From contig NZ_AJQE01000042.1 of the NCBI RefSeq assembly GCF_000261685.1, positions 1 to 64,000 on the forward strand: a stretch of DNA of 64,000 nt, given 5' to 3'. A program made the translations under genes and the position numbers. The DNA comes from Bradyrhizobium genomosp. I (2014) (lineage in GTDB: Bacteria; Pseudomonadota; Alphaproteobacteria; Rhizobiales; Xanthobacteraceae). Of the stretch, positions 1 through 8,483 are shown piece after piece; the stretch's first letter is position 1; every line of letters starts with the position of its first letter. The notes under the pieces are model-generated. The model was not told where the DNA came from. It saw nothing but the letters and a program-made list of their open reading frames with translations, and ran no database searches.

Positions 1-605
1 GCGCCGAGCGAGAAGCCGAGCATGGCGACGAAGCCCGCGAACACCTTCAACGCGATGTGGCCGGCCAGCATGTTCGCGAAGAGACGAACACTGTGGGAGA
101 CCGGCCGCAGGAAGAACGACAGGATCTCGATGAACATGACCAGCGGCAGGATGTAGATGGGGACGCCGTGGGGAACGAAGATCTTGAAGAATTTCAGGCC
201 ATTCTTGGCGACGCCGTAGATCAGGACGGTGAAGAAGACCAGAAGCGCGAGCGCCGCGGTGACGATCAGATGGCTCGACACCGTGAAGGTATAGGGGATG
301 ATGCCGACCAGGTTCGAGACGCAGATGAACATGAACAGCGAGAAGATCAGCGGGAAGAACTTCATGCCTTCCGCGCCGGCCGTCGAACGGATGGTCGAGG
401 CGACGAATTCGTAAGAGATTTCAGCGACCGACTGCAGACGCCCCGGAACCAGCTGCGTGCCGCTGGCAAGCATCAGGATCGAGATGATCGCCACCGCCAC
501 CAGCATGTAGAGCGACGAATTGGTGAAGGCGATCGTGTGATTGCCGATATGGCCCAGGGTGAAGAGAGGCTCGATGTTGAACTGGTGGATCGGGTCGATT
601 TTCAT
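1..605 (-). CDS. atpB: F0F1 ATP synthase subunit a (partial, C-terminus outside window)
   Basis: Membrane subunit a of the F0 sector; it forms the proton half-channels against the c-ring. Translation starts at the ATG whose complement lies at 603-605 (MKIDPIHQFNIEPL...) and runs off the left edge after about 201 residues. The usual length is about 250, so roughly the last 48 residues are missing. The hallmark helix with the essential arginine is present close to the edge (VRLFANMLAGHI). atpI lies 111 bp upstream on the same strand, the usual atpI-atpB order. The intervening gap is GC-rich with short inverted GGCCGG tracts and no gene. Confidence 0.95.
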   Translation of the reverse strand, partial: MKIDPIHQFNIEPLFTLGHIGNHTIAFTNSSLYMLVAVAIISILMLASGTQLVPGRLQSVAEISYEFVASTIRSTAGAEGMKFFPLIFSLFMFICVSNLVGIIPYTFTVSSHLIVTAALALLVFFTVLIYGVAKNGLKFFKIFVPHGVPIYILPLVMFIEILSFFLRPVSHSVRLFANMLAGHIALKVFAGFVAMLGFSLG

Positions 606-716
606 CAGCGCGGCATCTCTTGGTCTGCCGGGCAATGCCGGCGGGTCTCGGTCTGCCGGCCGGGCCGGCCCGTACCGGCGAGGCCGGCACGATATTCCTT
701 TCCTGGTGGGATCGGC

Positions 717-1091
717 TCACGAACCACCGCGCCTGTTTTGACCCGCGCCCGCCGTTCTCACCACGTTCACCACGCCGGCGACGAAGCCCAGCAGCAGGAA
801 CACGATAAATCCGAAAGGCGACGTCGACAGCAAGCGGTCGAAACCCCAGCCAATCCCCGCCCCGACAGCGACGCCGGCGATCAACTCCGAGGATAACCGG
901 AAACCAAGCGCCATCGCCGAGGCTCTGGCCGCTCTGTCTCCATCGTCGCCTGCGGGTTGCTCGGTCCTGGTCCGGCGGTCGCGAAATTCGGACAACCGCT
1001 GATCAAGACTTCCGAGCCGTTCGGAAAGCGCGGCTTCCTCGGACGATCTATCGCGATCCCCATCATCGCCGTGTCCCGTGCCCTGTGTCAT
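717..1091 (-). CDS. atpI: ATP synthase protein I
   Basis: Small membrane protein encoded at the head of many bacterial atp operons and implicated in c-ring assembly or Mg2+ uptake. It has 124 residues: a charged, soluble N-terminal half of about 60 residues, then two hydrophobic segments (ELIAGVAVGAGIGWGFDRLL and FGFIVFLLLGFVAGVVNVV) that fit the AtpI/AtpR hairpin. It is the first gene of the minus-strand atp operon, with atpB next. A good -35/-10 pair lies 67 bp upstream. The long charged N-terminal region is common in alphaproteobacterial AtpI. Confidence 0.9.
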   Translation of the reverse strand: MTQGTGHGDDGDRDRSSEEAALSERLGSLDQRLSEFRDRRTRTEQPAGDDGDRAARASAMALGFRLSSELIAGVAVGAGIGWGFDRLLSTSPFGFIVFLLLGFVAGVVNVVRTAGAGQNRRGGS

Positions 1092-1157
1092 GCAACGAAG
1101 ACCCGAAACGCCGCGGCTGAATGGAAATTACGCCCGTCACCCTCAAAAGCCGCGCGG

Positions 1158-1186
1158 ACCATACTGATGGCCCATAATCAAGTCAA
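1158..1186 (-). promoter_or_regulatory. Putative housekeeping promoter of the atp operon
   Basis: On the minus strand TTGACT (complement at 1181-1186) and TATGGT (complement at 1158-1163) are separated by exactly 17 bp, close to the sigma-70 consensus and well placed 67 bp before the atpI start. The rest of 1092-1443 shows no gene or repeat that I recognise. Confidence 0.45.
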
Positions 1187-1443
1187 GCCAAGTCACGATT
1201 GCGTCGCTTTCGGTCATGTAACTGATTTTATTGACGATATTGGCGTGCGCGACAGCGCCGCACACAGCGTGACGCCGCACCGCAGCAGGTCTGCTCACGA
1301 TCGGCGTATGCTGCTGTCCTTTCGCCACACTGCCGGGATCAAAGCGGCCATCGCGTTCGTTGATTTCAGAGGCGGGTTTTGGGCGGCGAATTGCCTGATG
1401 GGGTGTAGGATTGCGCCGCAGCAGCGCCGTGGCGGAGAGGGCG

Positions 1444-1959
1444 ATGAGACCAGCGACGTCATCCACAACATCATGGTTTGCGGCGGCGGCCGCGCTGATG
1501 GCCGTCAGCGGCGGCTCCGTGGCCGCGCAATCCGCGCCCGACGGCGAAAATGGGCGCTACAGCATGACGCCGATCCCCGAGGGCGTGCTGCGGCTCGATA
1601 CGCGCACCGGCACGGTATCGACCTGCACCAAGAACGATGCCGGCTGGGCCTGCTATGCGGTGCCTGACGAGCGGACCGCACTCGACGCCGAGATCGGCAG
1701 GCTCCAGGCCGAGGTCGAGAGGCTGAAGGGGCAGCTCGCGGCGGGTCCGACGGTGTCGGGCAAGATCGATGAGGCATTGCCGAAATCCGACCCGCTGAAG
1801 AAGGCGGAGCCCAAGGTCGCCGAGGGCGAGCGCAAGATCGAGATCCCGCTGCCGAGCGACCAGGACGTCGATCGCCTGATGTCGTTCCTGGAAAAGGCCT
1901 GGCGAAGGCTGATCGACATGGCCAACCGCGTGCAGAAGGACGTGTCGGGGAAGATTTGA
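1444..1959 (+). CDS. Conserved hypothetical exported protein with a short coiled coil
   Basis: 171 residues. The start at 1444 is chosen over an in-frame ATG at 1411 because it is preceded by GGAGAGG at good spacing and begins a clean signal peptide (MRPATSS..., hydrophobic WFAAAAALMAVSG, cleavage near VAAQS). The mature part has a C-x(6)-C pair (STCTKNDAGWACYAVP), then a heptad-like stretch (LDAEIGRLQAEVERLKGQLA), then an alternating charged segment and an amphipathic end. I do not recognise a named domain. It is probably periplasmic, and similar small proteins are common in Bradyrhizobium. It lies divergent to the atp operon. Confidence 0.75.
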   Translation: MRPATSSTTSWFAAAAALMAVSGGSVAAQSAPDGENGRYSMTPIPEGVLRLDTRTGTVSTCTKNDAGWACYAVPDERTALDAEIGRLQAEVERLKGQLAAGPTVSGKIDEALPKSDPLKKAEPKVAEGERKIEIPLPSDQDVDRLMSFLEKAWRRLIDMANRVQKDVSGKI

Positions 1960-2004
1960 ACGGCCCCTCGCGCCACCGCAGTGTTCGATCGATCGAGACC
2001 TTTC

Positions 2005-2478
2005 ATGACATCAGCCAGATCCGTCACCCGCTCGATACCTTCGTCGGCGCAAGCCGCGACCGTCATATCGTCACTGCTCACTGTGCAGACGCCGGGCCGC
2101 GGCTTCACTGATCTGACCAGCGAGGCGGCAAAATTCGTCGCCGAGGCGCTCGCGCGTGACGGCGCGTTGACGTTGTTCATCCGCCATACTTCGGCTTCGC
2201 TGACGATACAGGAGAACGCCGATCCTTCCGTGCTCGTCGACCTCACGACCGCGCTGTCCCGGCTCGCGCCGGAGAATGCCGGGTGGACCCACGACACCGA
2301 AGGACCGGACGACATGCCGGCGCATGTCAGGACGATGTTGACGGCGACCTCGCTCCAGATTCCCGTCCTCAACGGCAGGCTCGCGCTAGGCACCTGGCAG
2401 GCGATCTATCTGATCGAGCATCGCAAGCGCCCGCACCGGCGCGAGGTGGTGCTGCAATTCGTCGGCGCGACGTCATAA
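2005..2478 (+). CDS. YjbQ/UPF0047 family protein
   Basis: 157 residues, full length for the YjbQ family. Members are annotated as secondary thiamine-phosphate synthase because one complemented a thiE mutant; the physiological role is unclear. The family signatures are present: FIRHTSASLTIQENADPSV near residue 60, HDTEGPDDMPAH in the middle and LGTWQAIYLIEHR near the end. The conserved histidines and acids of the putative active site are intact. The ATG at 2005 is preferred over a GTG at 1981 because it leaves a usual N-terminus. It stands alone, convergent with the MFS gene, with a hairpin between their 3' ends. Confidence 0.88.
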   Translation: MTSARSVTRSIPSSAQAATVISSLLTVQTPGRGFTDLTSEAAKFVAEALARDGALTLFIRHTSASLTIQENADPSVLVDLTTALSRLAPENAGWTHDTEGPDDMPAHVRTMLTATSLQIPVLNGRLALGTWQAIYLIEHRKRPHRREVVLQFVGATS

Positions 2479-2506
2479 CAAAACGGCCGCGGAATCCGCG
2501 GCCGTT
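2477..2506 (-). terminator. Hairpin terminator between yjbQ and the MFS gene
   Basis: A perfect 11-bp stem (AACGGCCGCGG / CCGCGGCCGTT, 2482-2492 and 2496-2506) with a 3-nt loop. Read on the minus strand it is followed by TTGTT, so it fits a rho-independent terminator for the MFS gene. It may also stop plus-strand transcripts from yjbQ. Confidence 0.7.
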
Positions 2507-2546
2507 CGTGTCCGATCGCCGGAGCCTTGGTTCCGGCTGATCTCGA

Positions 2547-4181
2547 CTAGGTCTGCTTGATGTCGACGTCCTTGGTTTCCGGCAGGAACAGGAATCCGAC
2601 CACCAGACTCATCGCGGCGATGGCGACAGGGTACCACAGGCCCGAATAGATGTTTCCCGTCGCCGCGACGATCGCGAAGACCGTCGCCGGCAGGAAGCCG
2701 CCGAACCATCCGTTGCCGATATGGTAGGGCAGCGACATGCCGCTGTAGCGGATGCGGCTCGGAAACAGCTCAACCAGCCAGGCGGCGATCGGTGCATAAA
2801 CCAGGGTCACGTAGATCACGAGAACCCAGAGCAGGACCGTCGTCATGACGTAGTTGATCTCGTTCGGATCGGCGGAAGCCGGATAGCCGTGAGCCTTGAT
2901 CGCCGCGGGCAAAGCCTTGGCGAAATCCGGGGCCGTCGCACTCAGAGCCTGCTCGCCGATCTTGACCTGAGCCGGGGTGCCCTTCGGTGCGTCTTCGGTC
3001 TGGTAGTTCACCGACAGATTCACCAGCGCGGCCTTGGCGATGTCGCATCCCGTCGTGAACTTCTCGGTACCGGTCGCCTTGAACTGGAACGAGCACTCGC
3101 TGGGGTCGGCGATGACCTTCACCGGTGATGCGGCGAGCGCCGCTTCCAGCTTCGGGTTAGCGAAGTGGGTGATGCCCTTGAAGATCGGGAAGTAGGTCAC
3201 CATCGCCAGCAGGAAGCCCGTCAGGATGATCGGCTTGCGGCCGATCTTGTCGGACAGCATGCCGAAGATGACGAAGAAGGGCGTGCCCAGCGCGAGCGCG
3301 ATCACGATCATGATCTGCGCGGTTACGGCCGGGACTTTCAGCGTCTGGGTGAGGAAGAACAGCGCATAGAATTGTCCGCCGTACCACACCACCGCTTCAC
3401 CGGCGGTTGCGCCAAACAACGCCAGGATCGCGATCTTGGCATTATTCCATTCGCCGAAAGCCTCGGTGAGCGGGCGCTTCGAGGTCTTGCCCTCTTCCTT
3501 CATGCGCTGGAATACCGGCGATTCGTTCAGGCTCAAGCGAATCCAGATCGAAACGACCAGCAGAGCGCCAGACAGCAGGAAGGGAATGCGCCAGCCCCAA
3601 TCGCCGAAAGCCTCTTCGCCCATCACGGTGCGGATGCCGAGGATGAGCAGCAGGGCCAGGAACAGGCCGAGGGTCGCGGTGGTCTGAATCCAGGAGGTGT
3701 AGTACCCGCGCCGGTTCTGCGGGGCATGTTCGGCAACGTAAGTCGCCGCACCGCCATATTCACCGCCGAGCGCAAGGCCCTGGACGAGACGCAGGCCGAT
3801 CAACACGATCGGCGCGGCGAGGCCCCAGGTCGCATAGCCGGGCAAGAGACCGATGAAGAACGTGCCCACGCCCATCAGAGTCATGGTCACGAGGAAGGTG
3901 TATTTGCGGCCGATCATGTCGCCGAGGCGGCCGAAGATCAGTGCACCGAACGGGCGAACCGCAAAGCCGGCCGCGAAGGCGAGCAAGGCGAAGATGAAGC
4001 CGACGTTCGGCGGGACGTTAGAGAAGAAATATTTCGCCAGGAACGCACCCAACGTTCCGTAGATATAGAAGTCGTACCACTCGAAAACGGTGCCGAGCGA
4101 GGACGCGAAAATCACTTTTCGCTCCTCGGCAGTCATTCCCCCGGTGCGGACTCCCGAGCCCGCTGTGGCAGCCATTGTCAT
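2547..4181 (-). CDS. MFS transporter, metabolite:H+ symporter (MHS) type
   Basis: 544 residues with twelve predicted membrane segments; a proton-coupled importer of organic acids, osmolytes or similar substrates (ProP/KgtP/ShiA relatives). It begins EERKVIFASSLGTVFEWYDF, the typical MHS entry helix, and carries the cytoplasmic loop motif GRLGDMIGRKYT and its second-half copy GMLSDKIGRKP. An insertion of about 90 residues between TM8 and TM9, with two Cys (PSECSF, TTGCD), is longer than in ProP and is probably periplasmic. The start at 4181 has GGGAGCG upstream; a longer in-frame start at 4223 is less likely. The substrate cannot be read from sequence. Confidence 0.88.
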   Translation of the reverse strand: MTMAATAGSGVRTGGMTAEERKVIFASSLGTVFEWYDFYIYGTLGAFLAKYFFSNVPPNVGFIFALLAFAAGFAVRPFGALIFGRLGDMIGRKYTFLVTMTLMGVGTFFIGLLPGYATWGLAAPIVLIGLRLVQGLALGGEYGGAATYVAEHAPQNRRGYYTSWIQTTATLGLFLALLLILGIRTVMGEEAFGDWGWRIPFLLSGALLVVSIWIRLSLNESPVFQRMKEEGKTSKRPLTEAFGEWNNAKIAILALFGATAGEAVVWYGGQFYALFFLTQTLKVPAVTAQIMIVIALALGTPFFVIFGMLSDKIGRKPIILTGFLLAMVTYFPIFKGITHFANPKLEAALAASPVKVIADPSECSFQFKATGTEKFTTGCDIAKAALVNLSVNYQTEDAPKGTPAQVKIGEQALSATAPDFAKALPAAIKAHGYPASADPNEINYVMTTVLLWVLVIYVTLVYAPIAAWLVELFPSRIRYSGMSLPYHIGNGWFGGFLPATVFAIVAATGNIYSGLWYPVAIAAMSLVVGFLFLPETKDVDIKQT

Positions 4182-4362
4182 CGTTTCGCTCCCAGAGTTA
4201 GTGCAAGCCGCGCGTCCGGCCATGCCGGATCAATTTAGGCTTGCGCGGAAAGTAACATCGGCGTGAAACCAGCCCCAATACGACTTTCGGCCTTGCGCAC
4301 GGACGCGCAGCTGACGAGCGGTATCGGGCGCCGGCGCGCAGTCACGGGGCTCCCGGATTAAC

Positions 4363-4379
4363 CCCTTTGCAGCAAAGGG
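4363..4379. promoter_or_regulatory. 17-nt inverted repeat upstream of the NarL-type regulator
   Basis: CCCTTTGCAGCAAAGGG is a perfect 8-bp inverted repeat with a single central base, 94 bp before the regulator start. It could be an autoregulatory operator. No binding protein can be assigned from sequence alone. Confidence 0.3.
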
Positions 4380-4472
4380 ATATTGTGCACTTGCATGCCA
4401 CGGCCGCTCGGGGAAGAATTGACCGGCTGCGGCGTTGACTCGCCGCCCGGCGTGAACGACAGCAAGAGAACG

Positions 4473-5144
4473 ATGAACGCTCCCTCGACCCATCTCGTCA
4501 TCGCCGATGACCATCCGCTTTTCCGCGACGCGCTGCGGCAGGCGGTGGCCGGCGTTTTGACCTCGGCCAGGATCGATGAGGCGGGATCGTTCGAGGATCT
4601 GACCACGCTCCTGGAACAGACCTCTGAGGTAGACCTGATCCTGCTCGACCTCTCGATGCCCGGGATCTCCGGCTTTTCCGGCCTGATCTATCTGCGCGCG
4701 CAATATCCGGCGATTCCGGTCGTGATCGTCTCGGCCTCCGACGACAGCGCCACGATTCGCCGCTCGCTCGATTTCGGCGCCTCCGGCTTCATTCCAAAGC
4801 GTTTCGGCGTCGAGACGTTGCGCGACGCCATCCTCAAGGTGATGGACGGCGACGTCTGGGTTCCCGCCGACACCGACCTGTCCGCCGCGGCCGACCCCGA
4901 CATGACACGCCTGCGCGACCGTCTGGTGACGCTGACGCCGCAGCAGGTCCGGGTCCTCATGATGCTGTCGGAGGGCCTTCTCAACAAGCAGATCGCCTAT
5001 GAGCTCGGCGTCTCCGAGGCCACCATCAAGGCGCATGTCTCGGCCATCCTGCAAAAGCTCGGCGTCGAGAGCCGCACCCAGGCCGTGATTGCCGCGGCAA
5101 AGATCGCCGGCGGCCAGTGGACGCAGGGCACGCCGACGGGGTGA
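4473..5144 (+). CDS. NarL/FixJ-type response regulator (REC + LuxR HTH)
   Basis: 223 residues. The N-terminal receiver carries the acidic pair (IADDHPLF), the phosphoacceptor Asp in LILLDLSMPG, SAS in place of T/S-A and FIPKRF with the conserved Lys. The C-terminal LuxR helix-turn-helix follows (LTPQQVRVLMMLSEGLLNKQ..., VSEATIKAHVSAILQKLGV). No sensor kinase is adjacent, so it is an orphan regulator here. The ATG at 4473 is chosen because it starts the receiver fold directly; the upstream in-frame extension has no domain character. Confidence 0.9.
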   Translation: MNAPSTHLVIADDHPLFRDALRQAVAGVLTSARIDEAGSFEDLTTLLEQTSEVDLILLDLSMPGISGFSGLIYLRAQYPAIPVVIVSASDDSATIRRSLDFGASGFIPKRFGVETLRDAILKVMDGDVWVPADTDLSAAADPDMTRLRDRLVTLTPQQVRVLMMLSEGLLNKQIAYELGVSEATIKAHVSAILQKLGVESRTQAVIAAAKIAGGQWTQGTPTG

Positions 5145-5146
5145 GG

Positions 5147-5500
5147 TCAGGTCGCTGCAAAAGCACGTTGGCCGCTCTGATATCCGCCGTTTCGGAGCCC
5201 TCGGGTGCTCCATCTGCGCGGCCTCAGTGACGGTCTGTTGCGCCAGTTGCAGCGCGTCCGCGTGCCGGCCCTGCAACCAGAATTCACGCGCCAGCTGCGC
5301 CGCCGTGGCAGCTTGACCGGCGGCAATTCCATCCTCGGTGCGGAGCGCCGTGCTGCCGGAAGTCTCGCCTGCGAGATCGGCGCCACGAAGCAATAGCCGC
5401 GGCCTGAGAGCGTGGTGATGTATCGCGGCAAGTGCGCCGCTGCATCGACACCAGACCACGCATGCAAGCCTTGTGAGGCGCGCGCGTGGTGACCTCACAA
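5147..5500 (-). pseudogene. Remnant of a winged-helix (OmpR/CadC-type) regulator
   Basis: The minus strand encodes a fragment YITTLSGRGYCFVAPIS, the very recognisable end of an OmpR/CadC-type winged-helix domain. A different minus-strand frame (5498 downward) continues with a helical segment, LAREFWLQGRHADALQLAQQ, that resembles the TPR-like region of the large winged-helix/ATPase regulators found in Bradyrhizobium. Neither frame has a start before the DNA-binding domain, and the middle of the protein is missing. I read it as a frameshifted, internally deleted pseudogene. The fragment is short, so the family assignment is moderate. Confidence 0.45.
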
Positions 5501-5572
5501 TTTCTCACAAGTCCAAACGGGTATCCTGCGGTCACCGCTGCTAGTCAGTTGCGCGATGGCAAGGAGACATTC

Positions 5573-5972
5573 ATGACGCAAGCGGCAAAAAGCACTCTAT
5601 ACGGCCAAGACCCACACCAGTGACGGCTGACACGACGGCATATCGCGCAGGTCCGACGGCCGCCTCGACGTCAGGCTGTCGTCGCCAGGTGGCGCAGGGA
5701 TCAGCACCAATCCCGAGGAATTGTTCGCAGCCGGCTGCTCGGCCTGCTTCGAAGGCGCGATGGAAATGGCAGCCCGCAAGCGGAAAATCGTGCTTCCCAG
5801 AAAAAGTGCGATCGATACGGAAATCGATCTTCTTCTCGATGAAGGCACTTATGCCCTCCGGGCGCGCCTCAATGTCAGCCTGCCGGGTCTCGATCGCGAG
5901 ACCGCACAGGGCATCGTCGCTGAAGCGCATCGACGCAGCATCATCAACCACCAGGAGGTCGCAACGCCATGA
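5573..5972 (+). pseudogene. ohr: Broken organic hydroperoxide resistance gene (ohr/OsmC family)
   Basis: Ohr is a Cys-based peroxidase that reduces organic hydroperoxides. Reading begins at ATG 5573 (AAGGAG upstream) with MTQAAKSTLY. The frame must then shift to continue TAKTHTSDG; an in-frame TGA follows, then SDGRLDVRLSS...NPEELFAAGCSACF with the first catalytic-site Cys region, then KRKIVLPRKSAIDTEID and LNVSLPGLDRETAQGIVAEAH. The family normally continues with a second Cys motif (CPYS) and about 25 more residues. Here it ends in unrelated RRSIINHQEVATP, with the TGA overlapping the next gene's ATG. One frameshift, one stop and a lost second cysteine make a functional peroxidase very unlikely. 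Confidence 0.8.
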
Positions 5973-6997
5973 AGCAGCTCATCGATGAGCACCGCCGCCA
6001 GTTTCTCGGCATCGCCACAGGAGCCGTCGCCGTCGGTCTCGGCGTGATCGATTTTGCACGTGCCGAGACGGAACCGTTACGATCCTCCGCATCGAATGCG
6101 TCCTTCGGGGCGATCAAGCAGATCGACGCCGGCGTCCTCAACGTCGGTTATGCGGAGGTGGGGCCCTCGAACGGTCCCGTCGCGATCCTGCTGCACGGCT
6201 GGCCCTACGACATTCACGCCTTTGTCGATGTCGCGCCGATCCTGGCGAAGACCGGCTATCGCGTGATCGTCCCTTATTTGCGCGGCTACGGCACGACGCA
6301 CTTCCTCTCCAGTGAGACGCCGCGCAACGGCGAGCCTGCGGCGATGGCCGTCGACATCATCGCGCTGATGGACAAGCTCGATATCAAGAAAGCCGTCGTC
6401 GCCGGGTTCGACTGGGGCGCGCGCACCGCGGACGTCATCGCCGCGCTGTGGCCCGACCGCTGCCGCGCACTGGTGTCGGTCAGCGGCTATCTGGTTTCCA
6501 GCCAGGCTGCCGGCAGTGCGCCGTTGCCGCCGCAGGCGGAGCTGCAATGGTGGTACCAGTTCTACTTCGCGACCGAGCGCGGCCGCGCCGGATACGAGAA
6601 GTACACGCACGATTTCGCCAAGCTGATCTGGAAGCTCGCCTCGCCGCAATGGAAATTCGACGATGCCACCTTCAATCGCAGTGCGGCGGCGCTTGACAAC
6701 AAGGATCACGTCGCAATCACGATCCACAATTACCGCTGGCGGCTCGGGCTCGCCCAGGGCGAGGCGAAGTACGAGCATCTCGAAAAGAAGCTCGCGGCGG
6801 CTCCGCAGATTGAGGTGCCGACCATCACGATGGAAGGCGACGCCAACGGCGCGCCGCATCCCGATCCGAGCGCCTATGCCGGGAAATTCTCGGGCCGATA
6901 CGAGTTTCGCCTGATCACCGGCGGCATTGGCCACAATCTGCCGCAGGAAGCTCCGCAAGCCTTTGCCAAGGCCGTCGTCGACGCCGACGGCGCCTGA
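5969..6997 (+). CDS. Tat-exported alpha/beta hydrolase, epoxide-hydrolase-like
   Basis: 342 residues. The N-terminus HRRQFLGIATGAVAVGLG is a twin-arginine signal (RRxFLG), so the enzyme probably acts in the periplasm. The hydrolase core follows: oxyanion motif LLHGWPYD, nucleophile elbow AGFDWGAR with Asp rather than Ser (as in epoxide hydrolases and haloalkane dehalogenases), a cap region rich in W/Y, and a late catalytic His in GGIGHNLPQEAP. An excellent AGGAGGT sits 7-14 bp before the ATG. It follows the dead ohr gene with a 4-nt overlap and precedes a P460 gene and an SDR, probably one transcription unit. Confidence 0.85.
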   Translation: MKQLIDEHRRQFLGIATGAVAVGLGVIDFARAETEPLRSSASNASFGAIKQIDAGVLNVGYAEVGPSNGPVAILLHGWPYDIHAFVDVAPILAKTGYRVIVPYLRGYGTTHFLSSETPRNGEPAAMAVDIIALMDKLDIKKAVVAGFDWGARTADVIAALWPDRCRALVSVSGYLVSSQAAGSAPLPPQAELQWWYQFYFATERGRAGYEKYTHDFAKLIWKLASPQWKFDDATFNRSAAALDNKDHVAITIHNYRWRLGLAQGEAKYEHLEKKLAAAPQIEVPTITMEGDANGAPHPDPSAYAGKFSGRYEFRLITGGIGHNLPQEAPQAFAKAVVDADGA

Positions 6998-7068
6998 GCA
7001 TCTGTCAGCACCTCGGTCCAGCCCGGCTGGATCGAGGATGTGCCGCGATCCCAGCCTGAAGAAATGTC

Positions 7069-7632
7069 ATGACTTCTGTCGAACCTGAAAAGAAGCGTCG
7101 CTCTTATGCCACGGCGATCACGCAGGCCGTGCTCGTCCTGGTCGTTCTCCTGACTTGCGTGCCTTACCTGGTCTCGATCGCGCTCGCGGAGGGGCCGGCG
7201 CAAGCTGGCACCGCCGATGCCTCGCCGATCTTCGGCGTCACGATTCCCGCGGGTTACAAGCAGTGGGAGTTGATCGCACCGGCCGAAGAGGCCGCGCCAC
7301 TCGACGAGCTTCGCGCTGTCGTCGGCAACCAGACCGCGATCGACGCGTATCAAGCCGGCAAGCTCCCATTCCCCGACGGCACCATTCTGGTCAAGCGCGC
7401 CTGGAAGCGGAAAAAGTCGCCGGAGTTTGAGGCCGCGACGATCCCCGGTGCCGCCACCACGGTCCAGGTGATGGTCAAGGATTCCAAGAAATACGCTGCC
7501 ACCGGCGGCTGGGGTTTCGGCCGCTTCGTCAACGGCAGGCCGGTGGACGAGGCCCAGCATCGCACCTGCTTCGCCTGCCACGAGGTCCGCGCCAAGAGCC
7601 GCGATTACGTCTTCACGCGCCTGGCGCCCTGA
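7069..7632 (+). CDS. Cytochrome P460 family protein
   Basis: 187 residues. One N-terminal membrane anchor or signal (residues about 16-40) leads to a periplasmic domain with the P460 pattern: IFGVTIPAGYKQWELIAP, FPDGTILVKRAWKRK, VQVMVKDSKKYAATGGWGFGRF and a single c-type haem site CFACH near the C-terminus. Characterised P460 proteins oxidise hydroxylamine or bind NO; many alphaproteobacterial members are uncharacterised. The partner is unknown. Position between a Tat-exported hydrolase and an SDR suggests a periplasmic detoxification role, which is inference only. Confidence 0.85.
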   Translation: MTSVEPEKKRRSYATAITQAVLVLVVLLTCVPYLVSIALAEGPAQAGTADASPIFGVTIPAGYKQWELIAPAEEAAPLDELRAVVGNQTAIDAYQAGKLPFPDGTILVKRAWKRKKSPEFEAATIPGAATTVQVMVKDSKKYAATGGWGFGRFVNGRPVDEAQHRTCFACHEVRAKSRDYVFTRLAP

Positions 7633-7648
7633 GCATCCGGAGACCGTC

Positions 7649-8473
7649 ATGTCGAAAGCATGGTTCATCAGCGGCAGTTCACGCGGGCTTGGCCGGGCCA
7701 TCGTGGAAGCCGCGCTCACAGCGGGAGATCGCGTGCTTGCGTCGGCCCGGCACCCAAAACCGCTTGAACCGCTGCTTGAGCGCTTCGGCGAAAGGCTTCG
7801 GCTTGCAACCCTCGACGTGACCGACGAGGCGGCAGCGCAAGCAGCGGTCGGCCTCGCCGTGCAGACATTTGGCGGCATTGATGTGGTCGTCAACAACGCC
7901 GGTTACGGCGATCTCGGATCGGTCGAGGATACGAGCCTGGAGACGTTCCGTCACCAGATCGAGGTCAACCTGATCGGCACCGTCATCGTCACCAAGGCCG
8001 CGATTCCCGTGCTGCGTCGTCAGCACCGCGGGCACATCGTGCAGGTTTCGTCCGTCGGTGGGCGCATTGGTGCTCCGGCCCGCGCGGCCTATTCGGCCGC
8101 GAAATGGGGGATCGAAGGCTTTTCGGAATCGCTGGCGCGCGAGATGGCGTTGATCGGCGTGAGCGTGACGATCGTCGAGCCCGGCGGCTTTCGCACCGGC
8201 TTTGCCCAGGCTGCGCATGCGGCCGGCGAGGGACGGCCGGAGTACGACGCGGTCGTTGGCGCCGCCGTCAGGATGCAGCGCGACTATGATGGCCGCCAGC
8301 CCGGCGACCCGGCCAAGGCTGCAGCCGTCGTGTTGAAGCTCGTCGACATGGATCGCCCGCCCTTGCGGATTGCCCTCGGCAGCGACGCCGTGAACGCCAT
8401 CGCGGCGGCGGACAGGCTTCGTCTGGAGGAATTGGAGACGTGGCGCGCGCTCAGCGTATCGACCGACTACTGA
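7649..8473 (+). CDS. SDR family NAD(P)-dependent oxidoreductase
   Basis: 274 residues, classical short-chain dehydrogenase. The cofactor motif is GSSRGLG at residues 9-15, with Arg in the motif and after strand 2 (ASARHPK) favouring NADP(H). It has NNAGYG, the catalytic Ser in VQVSSVGG and YSAAK with catalytic Tyr and Lys, followed by VEPGGFRTGF. The start has GGAGA upstream and lies 16 bp after the P460 gene, consistent with co-transcription. The substrate is not predictable. The 3' end is convergent with the large hybrid kinase gene, 10 bp away. Confidence 0.9.
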   Translation: MSKAWFISGSSRGLGRAIVEAALTAGDRVLASARHPKPLEPLLERFGERLRLATLDVTDEAAAQAAVGLAVQTFGGIDVVVNNAGYGDLGSVEDTSLETFRHQIEVNLIGTVIVTKAAIPVLRRQHRGHIVQVSSVGGRIGAPARAAYSAAKWGIEGFSESLAREMALIGVSVTIVEPGGFRTGFAQAAHAAGEGRPEYDAVVGAAVRMQRDYDGRQPGDPAKAAAVVLKLVDMDRPPLRIALGSDAVNAIAAADRLRLEELETWRALSVSTDY

Positions 8474-8483
8474 CCCGCGCGTC

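Noticed and set aside
2721-4238. Long plus-strand reading frames opposite the MFS gene
   Set aside because: Highly charged, low-complexity products (Arg/Glu/Gln-rich) mirrored from a GC-rich gene; no domains or start signals.
4230-5498. Long minus-strand frame opposite the NarL-type regulator
   Set aside because: Most of it is antisense to a clear regulator; only the segment above 5147 looks like a remnant and is listed as such.
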